Assembly (NCBI GenBank): GCA_902493375.1
Contig: CABUPH010000004.1
Coordinates: 75,525-139,524 of the forward strand
Source of the DNA: an uncultured Collinsella sp.
Lineage (GTDB): Bacteria > Actinomycetota > Coriobacteriia > Coriobacteriales > Coriobacteriaceae
Reading direction: 5' to 3'
DNA length: 64,000 bases
A program made the position numbers and the translations under genes. Numbering within the stretch: position 1 is the stretch's first letter; every line of letters begins with the position of its first letter. Under the pieces are notes generated by a model that was not told the origin of the DNA, did no database searches, and saw only the letters and a program-made list of their open reading frames with translations. This document shows positions 56,901-64,000 of this stretch, piece after piece.

Positions 56901-57746
56901 TTAGATGTAGAGGATGAACTTGCGCTCGGACTTATGGAACACGGTATAGCCAATAACAAGCGCAAGAACCGCCCAAGCGACGCACATACCAAACGTCATA
57001 AGCGAAGGCGTAGTCTGGAACAGGAAGATATCGCGCATAAACTGCAGGTAGTTGAACATGGGGTTCGCATAGACCAGAATGCGCACGAGATGCGGCATTT
57101 GCGCAACGAAGTCGGTCGTCCAGAAGATGGGCGTAATGTAAGTCCACGCCGTAATGACGACGCTCCAAAGATGCATGACATCGCGGAAGAAGACCGTAAG
57201 GGCAGAGAGCATCATGCCCAGGCCCATGCAGAAGCACATAAGCAGCAGCAGGCAGACCGGCAGCAGAATCAGGTGCCAAGAAGGCATGACGCGGAACCAC
57301 AGCATAACGATGGCGACGGCGACAAGCGAGAAGGCAAAGTTGACCAGCGAGAAGAGCACCTTCTGCACCGGGAAGACCCAGCGGTGCACCTTAACCTTCT
57401 TGAGCAGCGGGGCAGCACCCACGATCGACGTCAGGGCCTGGTTCGTAGACTCGGACATGACGGCAAAGGTGACGTTACCCACGATCAAATACAGCGGGTA
57501 CATCTCGGGCGTCATTGAGCCATTGCGGCCCTGGCCAAAAATCGTCGAGAACACGATGGCCATGACGATCATCATCAGCAGCGGGTTGAGCACCGACCAT
57601 GCGACGCCCAGAACGCTACGGCGATACTTGATCTTAAAATCCTTGGTAACCAGCTGACGAAGGATAAACGCGTCCTTCTCAAATTCGTTCTTAGCAAACG
57701 TCGCAGGCAGACTGCGAGTTTCTTGTTGCTTTGTCTGATCCGACAC
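56901..57746 (-). CDS. Polysaccharide ABC exporter, permease subunit (ABC-2 type)
   Basis: The 281-aa membrane channel of the exporter. It has a cytoplasmic N-terminus with KDFKIKYRRSVLGVAWSVLN, the ABC-2 signature for this class, and about six transmembrane helices. The GTG at 57746 has AAAGGAG 8 nt upstream; an earlier in-frame start lacks a ribosome site. 11 nt ahead of the ATPase. Confidence 0.88.
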   Translation of the reverse strand: MSDQTKQQETRSLPATFAKNEFEKDAFILRQLVTKDFKIKYRRSVLGVAWSVLNPLLMMIVMAIVFSTIFGQGRNGSMTPEMYPLYLIVGNVTFAVMSESTNQALTSIVGAAPLLKKVKVHRWVFPVQKVLFSLVNFAFSLVAVAIVMLWFRVMPSWHLILLPVCLLLLMCFCMGLGMMLSALTVFFRDVMHLWSVVITAWTYITPIFWTTDFVAQMPHLVRILVYANPMFNYLQFMRDIFLFQTTPSLMTFGMCVAWAVLALVIGYTVFHKSERKFILYI

Positions 57747-57906
57747 GGATGCAACTCCTTTACTCGTAATCGTTGACAAACGAACAGTATAGACCCGACG
57801 GCCATGCAAACGATTCGCGCAACAAAACTGGAGAACTAACCCACATCTAAGGATGCCAGACGCAAAAGGCTATACTTTCTAGAATTGAATGTATAAGGAG
57901 CATTGA

Positions 57907-58878
57907 GTGAATTCTGAATCCATCGCCGTCATCATCCCCTGCTACAACGAAGCGCTCACGATTGGTAAGGTCATCGACGACTTTCACCGCGAGCTTCCGC
58001 AAGCGACGGTCTATGTCTATGACAATAACTCGTCAGACGATACTTCACGCATCGCCACCGAACACGGAGCCACGGTGCGCTTTGAGCCCCGTCAGGGAAA
58101 GGGCAACGTGTGCCGCCAGATGTTTCGCGATATCGACGCCGATTGCTACCTGATGGTCGACGGCGACGACACCTACCCCGCCGAGGCAGCCAAGGCCCTC
58201 TGCGAGCCCATCCTTAACGGCACAGCTGACATGACCGTAGGCGATCGTCTCTCAAACGGCACCTATGCCGAAGAAAACAAGCGCGCATTCCACGGCTTTG
58301 GTAATAATTTGGTCCGCGCCATGATCAAGTGGATCTATGGCTACAGCTTCGATGACGTCATGACCGGCTACCGCGCCATGAGCCGCCCGTTCGTTAAAAC
58401 CTTCCCTGTGCTTTCCGAGGGCTTCCAGATCGAAACCGAGCTCTCAATCCACGCCGTCGACCACCGCTGGCGCATCAAAGATGTGCCCATCGAGTACCGT
58501 GACCGTCCGGAAGGTTCCGAGTCCAAGCTCAATACCGTGAGCGACGGCATTAAAGTCGTTGCAATGATCGGCACGCTGTTCAAGGACTACCGCCCGCTGA
58601 AGTTCTTCAGCCTCGTCGCGCTTCTGTTTGCGGTGATCGGACTCGCCCTGGGCATGCCCATCGTTGTCGAGTACTTTCAGACCGGTCTGGTCCCGCGCTT
58701 CCCCACCGCCATGCTCGCCGCCTCGTTTATGTTCCTGTGCGGCCTGAGCCTTGCGACCGGATTCATCTTGGATTCTGTAGCAAAGGTCGAAAAAAAGCAG
58801 TGGGAGGTCAACGTGTACAGCAAATACGCCTACGATGACCAGCCCGGCCACCCTACTTCCAAGCCAAGCGAGAGGTAA
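57907..58878 (+). CDS. Family-2 glycosyltransferase with C-terminal membrane helices
   Basis: The 323-aa protein has a GT-A domain: IAVIIPCYNEALTIGKVIDD, YVYDNNSSDDTSRIA and DXD-like LMVDGDDTYPAEAA, then GYRAMSRPF. Two C-terminal transmembrane helices (FFSLVALLFAVIGLALGMP, LAASFMFLCGLSLATGFILD) follow. This fits a polyprenyl-phosphate glycosyltransferase. GTG start at 57907 with AAGGAG. The next gene is a similar enzyme. Confidence 0.88.
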   Translation: MNSESIAVIIPCYNEALTIGKVIDDFHRELPQATVYVYDNNSSDDTSRIATEHGATVRFEPRQGKGNVCRQMFRDIDADCYLMVDGDDTYPAEAAKALCEPILNGTADMTVGDRLSNGTYAEENKRAFHGFGNNLVRAMIKWIYGYSFDDVMTGYRAMSRPFVKTFPVLSEGFQIETELSIHAVDHRWRIKDVPIEYRDRPEGSESKLNTVSDGIKVVAMIGTLFKDYRPLKFFSLVALLFAVIGLALGMPIVVEYFQTGLVPRFPTAMLAASFMFLCGLSLATGFILDSVAKVEKKQWEVNVYSKYAYDDQPGHPTSKPSER

Positions 58879-58884
58879 ACCACC

Positions 58885-59853
58885 ATGCCGCTCATCTCCA
58901 TCGCCGTGCCGTGCTACAACGAGCAGGAATCACTTCCGATCTTTCTCAAAGAGCTCGATGGCGTCGTTCGCATCATGACCCAGCAAGACCCCGGCATCTC
59001 CTTTGAGGCCGTCCTCATCGACGATGGCTCGGCAGACGCAACGCTCACCGTCATGAAAGCCGAGGCCGCGGCGGCGCATCCATACGCCATCCACTGGCAC
59101 TCTTTCTCGCGTAACTTTGGCAAGGAGGCGGCACTACTCGCCGGACTCCAGCACGCAAAGGGCGACTATGTCGCCACCATGGATGCCGACATGCAGGACC
59201 CACCCTCGCTCCTACCGCAGATGTACGAGATCTTGCAGACCGAAAACTACGACAACGTCGCCACACGCAGGACTACCCGCGAAGGCGAGCCTCCCATCAG
59301 GTCGTTCTGTGCCCGTATGTTCTACAAGATCATCAACCGCATTTCCAAGGCGGACATCGTCGACGGAGCACGCGATTTTAGGCTCATGAAGCGACCTATG
59401 GTCAACGCCATCATCTCGATGGGCGAATACAACCGATTCTCCAAGGGCATCTACGGCTGGGTCGGCTTCAAGACCAAATGGCTCCCCTACGTAAACGTCA
59501 ACCGCGTGGCCGGTGAGACCAAATGGAGCTTTTGGTCGCTGCTCCTCTATTCCATCGACGGCATCGTCGCGTTTTCCACGGCGCCGCTCTCCCTCGCCGC
59601 CCTCACGGGTATCGTCTTCTGTCTCATCGCCATCCTGGGATTTATCGTCATCCTGGTCAAAACGCTTGTTTGGGGCGACCCCGTAGGCGGATGGCCCTCC
59701 CTTGCCTGCCTCATTACGCTGTTTGGCGGCATGCAGCTCCTGTGTCTGGGAATCATTGGCGAGTACTTGGCAAAAGCCTACTTGGAGGCCAAGCGCCGCC
59801 CCATCTATATTATCCGAGAGTCTAACGAGGAATCTGATGACACGGCCCAATAA
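58885..59853 (+). CDS. Family-2 glycosyltransferase (GtrB-like)
   Basis: The 322-aa protein: ISIAVPCYNEQESLPIFLKE, DDGSADATLTVM, SRNFGKEAALLAGLQHAKGD, ATMDADMQDPPSLLP and two C-terminal transmembrane helices. This is the bactoprenol glucosyltransferase (GtrB/DPM1-like) layout, making a lipid-linked sugar donor. Its donor may be used by the YfhO-like protein next door. Confidence 0.9.
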   Translation: MPLISIAVPCYNEQESLPIFLKELDGVVRIMTQQDPGISFEAVLIDDGSADATLTVMKAEAAAAHPYAIHWHSFSRNFGKEAALLAGLQHAKGDYVATMDADMQDPPSLLPQMYEILQTENYDNVATRRTTREGEPPIRSFCARMFYKIINRISKADIVDGARDFRLMKRPMVNAIISMGEYNRFSKGIYGWVGFKTKWLPYVNVNRVAGETKWSFWSLLLYSIDGIVAFSTAPLSLAALTGIVFCLIAILGFIVILVKTLVWGDPVGGWPSLACLITLFGGMQLLCLGIIGEYLAKAYLEAKRRPIYIIRESNEESDDTAQ

Positions 59854-62242
59854 CAGCACGCTCAAGAATGTGGCGTTCTACGCCGCGTGCTTCACGTTTT
59901 CCGTCGCACTCTTTGTCGCACTTGCAGCGGCGGGGCATGTCTACCCCTTTGGCGACAACTCGTTTCTCACCAACGATCTCAAATACCAATACATCGACTT
60001 CTTTGCTTGGTTCCGGCGCGTCCTTTTGGGCGAGGCAAACCTTCGCTATTCCTTCTCACAGGGACTCGGCATGAACACATGGGGGCTCTATAGCTACTAC
60101 CTCGCCAGCCCCTTCAACCTGCTCTGCGTGCTGTTTCCCGCAGACAAGCTGACGCTCTTCGTATTTGTCATAACCGCGCTCAAACTGGGCTGCATCCACA
60201 TCAGCAGCGCTTGGTATGTGCAAAAGCGCTTTGACCTGTCCAAGCCCGCCGCATTCCTGCTTTCCCTCTCGTTCACGTTTTGCAGCTGGACCATCACCAA
60301 CCTGCGCAACCCGCTCTGGATCGACTGTCTGATTCTGCTTCCCGTTTGCGCCTACGGTTGTTACGAGCTCATCCGTAAGCAGCGCATGGCGTGCCTTGTC
60401 ATCGCCACGGCGCTTAACGTCATGTTCTGCTGGTACACGGCCTATATCAGCATTCTGTTCCTCTGCATCTTTGTGCTGGTCGAATTTGTCGATTACATTG
60501 CCGAGCAGGGTTTTAGCTGGAATCTCATGCTCGATCGAGCGCTTAGATTCGCAGGCACCATCGTGCTCGGGCTACTTCTGTCCGCTTGGACCTTTTTGCC
60601 GACCATCCTTGCCATGTCCAAGGGCGGCCCCGTCCTAGCCCTCGGACCACTGCTTAAAACCAGCCTCAAATCGCTCATCAGGGGCTTTCTCCCCGGCATG
60701 TGGGTGAACGACGATAGTACACCGCAGTTCTATTGCGGCGTCATCATGATGTTACTTGCAATAAGCCTACTGTTTAACCGCAAGGTTTCGGCCAAGATAC
60801 GCATCGCAACGTTCGTCGTCACAGCCGTCCTGATCGCTAGCTCAGTTTTGAGCCCGCTCGAGTACATCTGGTGCGGCATGCGCGTTCCCAACGGGTTCTA
60901 TTCACGCACAGCCTTTTTGCTGGGCTTCTTTACGATGTGGGCCGCAGGCTATTCGTTGCAGGTGTTCGAGGGCCAGCCCAAATTTCGTCATGCATATCGA
61001 CCAGCCGTCGTATTACCAATCCTGGCAATCACCGCAATTGAGTTGTTTATCAACGCCCATGTGATGTGGAACCAACTGTACGCAGGCTATTCCGAAGATG
61101 CCAACTGCACCTATGTGACTACCGCAACCAACACGATCACAGCCATTCAATCCCAGGATCCTGCGTCATTCTACCGTATCGATCGAACGACCACGCGCGC
61201 CGATAGCGCTGCCCTCAACGAGGGCTTAGCGCTTGGGTACAACCAGCTGTCGTCCTACTCATCCGCAAATAGCCCGCAGGCAATTGCATTACTCAACTCC
61301 CTTGGATACAGCAGCGTCGGCGAATTCTCGACCCGTTATGCCGAGCCCATTCTCGCCGTCGATGCCCTACTGGGAGTCAAGTACGCCATCGCCAAGAACG
61401 CGCCTGCGGGATACGTTTCGGCCAAGACGAATCAGGCCGGCTCCACAAGCGCGGTGTACGAGAACCCCTATGCGCTCAGCATTGGCGTCGCAGCCTCAAG
61501 CGATATCAAAAACAGCACGCTGAAGAGCGAAAACCCCTTCGAGAAGCAAAACGACCTCTACAGCAAAATCCTAGGCCACGAGGTCGAGCTCTATACCAAG
61601 ATCGAGACCACGAGCACGGAGAATGGCGATAGCTTAAAGCAATGGAGCGTTACTGTACCGGCAAGCTCCATCGGGTATCTCTACATCAACAAAGATGCGA
61701 CCGCCGGCAGTTATTGGCCCGTCGCCCTTACCATCGACCAGCGAACGATCGAAAACGAGGCCTGGAGATTCGACAATAATATCCGCCAGATTGCGGATAT
61801 ATCGGACGCCCCGAGCCAGCATACGGTGTCAATCGGAGTCGCAGAGGGCTATACGGACATGCCCCAAGACAATGAGCCGGTCTTTTACGCCCTCAATCTG
61901 GACGTTTTCGAGCAGATTATTAACGAGCTTAAAACGAGTGAATATGTTCCGACGGTTTTTGAGGACGGAAGGATCGAAGGCGAGTATACCGCCAAGGATG
62001 ACGGCAACCTGCTGCTGAGCGTTCCGTACGATGAGGGCTGGAACGTAACGGTAAACGGAACCGCCGCAGAACTAACGCCCGCCACCGATAAGGGTTTGTC
62101 ATCCCTGAACATACAGAAAGGCGCGAATAGGATCGTGATGACCTACAAGACTCCGGGCGCCCTTGCGGGACTTGCAGTGAGTCTGGCGACCGCCGCCCTT
62201 GTTGCAGGACTATACGCCAGGCAAAAGAAAAGCCGCCGTTAA
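59837..62242 (+). CDS. YfhO-like large membrane protein
   Basis: The 801-aa protein has 12-13 transmembrane helices in its N-terminal half (YAACFTFSVALFVALAAAGH first), an external C-terminal half and a last helix near the end. KYQYIDFFAWFRRVLLG and YSFSQGLGMNTWGLYSYYLA are typical of the YfhO family. YfhO proteins transfer sugar from polyprenyl-phosphate donors to wall polymers. Its start overlaps the GtrB-like gene, so the two are coupled. Confidence 0.85.
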   Translation: MTRPNNSTLKNVAFYAACFTFSVALFVALAAAGHVYPFGDNSFLTNDLKYQYIDFFAWFRRVLLGEANLRYSFSQGLGMNTWGLYSYYLASPFNLLCVLFPADKLTLFVFVITALKLGCIHISSAWYVQKRFDLSKPAAFLLSLSFTFCSWTITNLRNPLWIDCLILLPVCAYGCYELIRKQRMACLVIATALNVMFCWYTAYISILFLCIFVLVEFVDYIAEQGFSWNLMLDRALRFAGTIVLGLLLSAWTFLPTILAMSKGGPVLALGPLLKTSLKSLIRGFLPGMWVNDDSTPQFYCGVIMMLLAISLLFNRKVSAKIRIATFVVTAVLIASSVLSPLEYIWCGMRVPNGFYSRTAFLLGFFTMWAAGYSLQVFEGQPKFRHAYRPAVVLPILAITAIELFINAHVMWNQLYAGYSEDANCTYVTTATNTITAIQSQDPASFYRIDRTTTRADSAALNEGLALGYNQLSSYSSANSPQAIALLNSLGYSSVGEFSTRYAEPILAVDALLGVKYAIAKNAPAGYVSAKTNQAGSTSAVYENPYALSIGVAASSDIKNSTLKSENPFEKQNDLYSKILGHEVELYTKIETTSTENGDSLKQWSVTVPASSIGYLYINKDATAGSYWPVALTIDQRTIENEAWRFDNNIRQIADISDAPSQHTVSIGVAEGYTDMPQDNEPVFYALNLDVFEQIINELKTSEYVPTVFEDGRIEGEYTAKDDGNLLLSVPYDEGWNVTVNGTAAELTPATDKGLSSLNIQKGANRIVMTYKTPGALAGLAVSLATAALVAGLYARQKKSRR

Positions 62243-62258
62243 CAAGCGGCGGCTTTTA
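62231..62258. terminator. Bidirectional terminator between convergent genes
   Basis: AGCCGCCG pairs with CGGCGGCT (62231-62238 with 62247-62254). TTTT follows on the plus strand and TTTTCTTTT on the minus strand. Confidence 0.85.
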
Positions 62259-62279
62259 CTCTCGAAAAGTTAATAGCGG

Positions 62280-63734
62280 CTAGAGCGTCTTTAGGTACTC
62301 CCCCAGCTCTTCCTCCCAGTCGGGCATGTGGAACCCGACCGACTCGAGCCTGGAAAGGTCGAGCGCGGAGTGGACCGGGCGCGGGGCGACGGGACCGGCG
62401 GCGCTCGCGTAGTAGTCGGCGGTGCTCACGGGCACGACCTTCTCGCCGTTGCCGTTGGCGGCCTCGAAGACGGCGCGGGCGATGTCGGCCCAGGACTTGA
62501 CGGCGCCGGAGCCCGTGCAGTTATAGGTGCCGTAGGGGGCGTGCGTCCCCAGCACGTGGAAGATGGCCTCGGCCATGTCGCGCGTGAAGGTCAGGCGGCC
62601 CAGCTGGTCGTCCACGACCGTGACCTGCGTGAGCTTGTCCTCCGGGTCGGCTACGCGGTCGGAAAGGCCCTTCATGGTCTTGACGAAGTTGTGGCCCTCG
62701 CCGATGACCCAGCTGGAGCGCATGATGTAGTGGCGCGGGCACCCGGCCACGGCGATGTCGCCGGCGGCCTTGGTCTGGCCGTAGACGGACAGCGGGCTGA
62801 GGGGCTCGTCCTCGTCATGCACCTCGGCGGTGCCGTCGAAGACGTAGTCGCTGGACACGTGCACGAGCGTGATCCCGTGCTCGGCGCAGGTGCGGGCGAG
62901 GAGGGCCGGCCCGGTCGCGTTGGCCTTCCAGGCGGTCACGCGGCCCTCGGGGGTCTCCGCCCTGTCCACCGCGGTGTAGGCGCCGCAGTTGATGACGGTG
63001 CCGTAGAGCGACCAGTCGTACTGCGAATAGGCCTCCGGGTCGGACATGTCGAAGGTGTCGATGTCGCAGAAGTCGAAGTCCTTAGCGAGGCCGCGCTCCT
63101 CGGCGAGCGCGCGGACCGCATAACCCAGCTGGCCGTTGCAGCCGGTGACGAGGGTGCGCCTGGGCGCCATGGGGACGACGTCCTTGAGCATCGGGTGGTT
63201 TTTGTCCGCCTCGGAGACGGTGGCCTGATCCAACGGGATGGGCCACTCGATGGCGAGGTCGGGGTCGGCGAGGTTCACGAAGGTGTAGGTCCTCTTCAGC
63301 TCAAGGGACCAGTGGGCGTCCACCAGGTAGGTGTAGGCGGTGCCGTCCTCAAGGGCCTGGAAGGAGTTGCCCACGCCGCGCGGGACGTAGATGGCCTTGC
63401 TGGGATCCAGAACGGTCGTGTAGACCTTCCCGTAGGTGGCACTGCCCTCGCGAAGGTCCACCCAGGCGCCGAAGACGCTGCCGCGGGCCACGGAGATGAA
63501 CTTGTCCCAGGGCTCGGCGTGGATGCCGCGCGTGACGCCCTTCTTGTCGTTGTAGGAGATGTTGTTCTGGACGACCCTGAGGTCCGGGATGCCCAGCGCG
63601 GTCATCTTGGCGCGCTGCCAGTTCTCCTTGAACCAGCCGCGCGAGTCGCCGTGGACGGCGAGGTCGACGACCTTGAGGCCCCCGATGCCGGTCTCGGCGA
63701 CGGAGAGGTCCTTCTCGAATGCGATGTCTGCCAT
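62280..63734 (-). CDS. rmlCD: dTDP-4-dehydrorhamnose 3,5-epimerase / reductase fusion (RmlC-RmlD)
   Basis: The 484-aa bifunctional protein. Residues ~1-195 form an RmlC cupin (HGDSRGWFKENWQRAKM, GVTRGIHAEPWDKFISVARG, IYVPRGVGNSFQALED). Residues ~205-484 form RmlD (TLVTGCNGQLGYAVRALAEE, NCGAYTAVDRAE, HVSSDYVFDGTAE, SVYGQTKAAGD with the YxxxK pair). Together they carry out the last two steps to dTDP-L-rhamnose. ATG at 63734; the frame extends further but without a ribosome site. Follows rmlB. Confidence 0.93.
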   Translation of the reverse strand: MADIAFEKDLSVAETGIGGLKVVDLAVHGDSRGWFKENWQRAKMTALGIPDLRVVQNNISYNDKKGVTRGIHAEPWDKFISVARGSVFGAWVDLREGSATYGKVYTTVLDPSKAIYVPRGVGNSFQALEDGTAYTYLVDAHWSLELKRTYTFVNLADPDLAIEWPIPLDQATVSEADKNHPMLKDVVPMAPRRTLVTGCNGQLGYAVRALAEERGLAKDFDFCDIDTFDMSDPEAYSQYDWSLYGTVINCGAYTAVDRAETPEGRVTAWKANATGPALLARTCAEHGITLVHVSSDYVFDGTAEVHDEDEPLSPLSVYGQTKAAGDIAVAGCPRHYIMRSSWVIGEGHNFVKTMKGLSDRVADPEDKLTQVTVVDDQLGRLTFTRDMAEAIFHVLGTHAPYGTYNCTGSGAVKSWADIARAVFEAANGNGEKVVPVSTADYYASAAGPVAPRPVHSALDLSRLESVGFHMPDWEEELGEYLKTL

Positions 63735-63855
63735 GTGGGAAAAGCTCCTATCGAAGAGGTTCAGGTTGCGGGCGCCCGCGCGGGGACGCAGGATCATCCC
63801 CATGCCCTGCGGCCCCGCGCGGGCGCCCCGCGGTGCGGTTCGCCGGGATGCGGTC

Positions 63856-64000
<145 letters not shown>

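Overview
The window is chromosomal DNA from a high-GC actinobacterium. Gene content and protein style (mre/PBP2 shape cluster, a one-block aromatic amino acid operon with fused AroE-AroK, a fused RmlC-RmlD) point to the class Coriobacteriia, most likely Collinsella. That placement is inference from gene content, not a database match. A complete temperate siphovirus-type prophage of about 37.2 kb (9280-46481) occupies the middle and is flanked by host genes on both sides.

Left host arm (1-9279, all on the minus strand): the start of PBP2, then mreD, mreC and mreB (cell elongation), a TPR membrane protein, a cyclophilin-type peptidyl-prolyl isomerase, a zinc-ribbon membrane protein and a large P-type cation ATPase. 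The original terminator of a tRNA-Arg gene lies at 9235-9270, stranded here by the prophage.

Prophage: it is inserted at the 3' end of tRNA-Arg(CCG), and a 10-bp direct repeat (9280-9289 and 46472-46481) marks the ends. Reading in the direction of minus-strand transcription, from right to left: a large serine integrase (plus strand) next to attR; a lysogeny module (HTH repressor plus an unknown 298-aa protein, plus strand); a divergent operator/promoter region with three TTCAC-N5-GTGAA operators; a long, tightly overlapped early operon (HTH protein, resolvase-like nuclease, DUF1351, ERF annealing protein, SSB, a DUF6291-like replication protein with iterons in its gene, many small zinc-ribbon proteins, a methylase-like protein, HNH nucleases); terminases, portal, a MuF-type minor head protein with a toxin-like C-terminus, scaffold and capsid; head-tail connectors, tail tube, tail chaperones G and GT joined by a -1 frameshift, tape measure, Dit, Tal and a BppU-like baseplate protein; then a complete diversity-generating retroelement (DGR) and the lysis genes.

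The DGR is the centrepiece. A 302-aa tail-tip protein ends in a variable repeat (14122-14250). It is followed by an Avd accessory gene, a non-coding template repeat (13385-13513) and a reverse transcriptase. Template and variable repeats differ at 12 positions, and all 12 are adenines in the template strand. This is the signature of adenine-directed mutagenic retrohoming, here aimed at a probable receptor-binding protein. A second original observation is a shared motif, AATCTCAC-N5-T-N3-AC-N2-TG, found just upstream of three late gene blocks, in two cases directly after a terminator; it may be a phage late promoter.

Right host arm (46482-64000): intact tRNA-Arg(CCG); the operon aroF-tyrA-aroB-aroA-aroC-pheA-aroEK-aroQ, which builds chorismate and leads to tyrosine and phenylalanine; a DUF4869 gene; tRNA-Arg(UCU); and a cell-envelope polysaccharide region (ABC-2 exporter pair, two family-2 glycosyltransferases, a YfhO-like membrane protein, RmlCD fusion and the end of rmlB).
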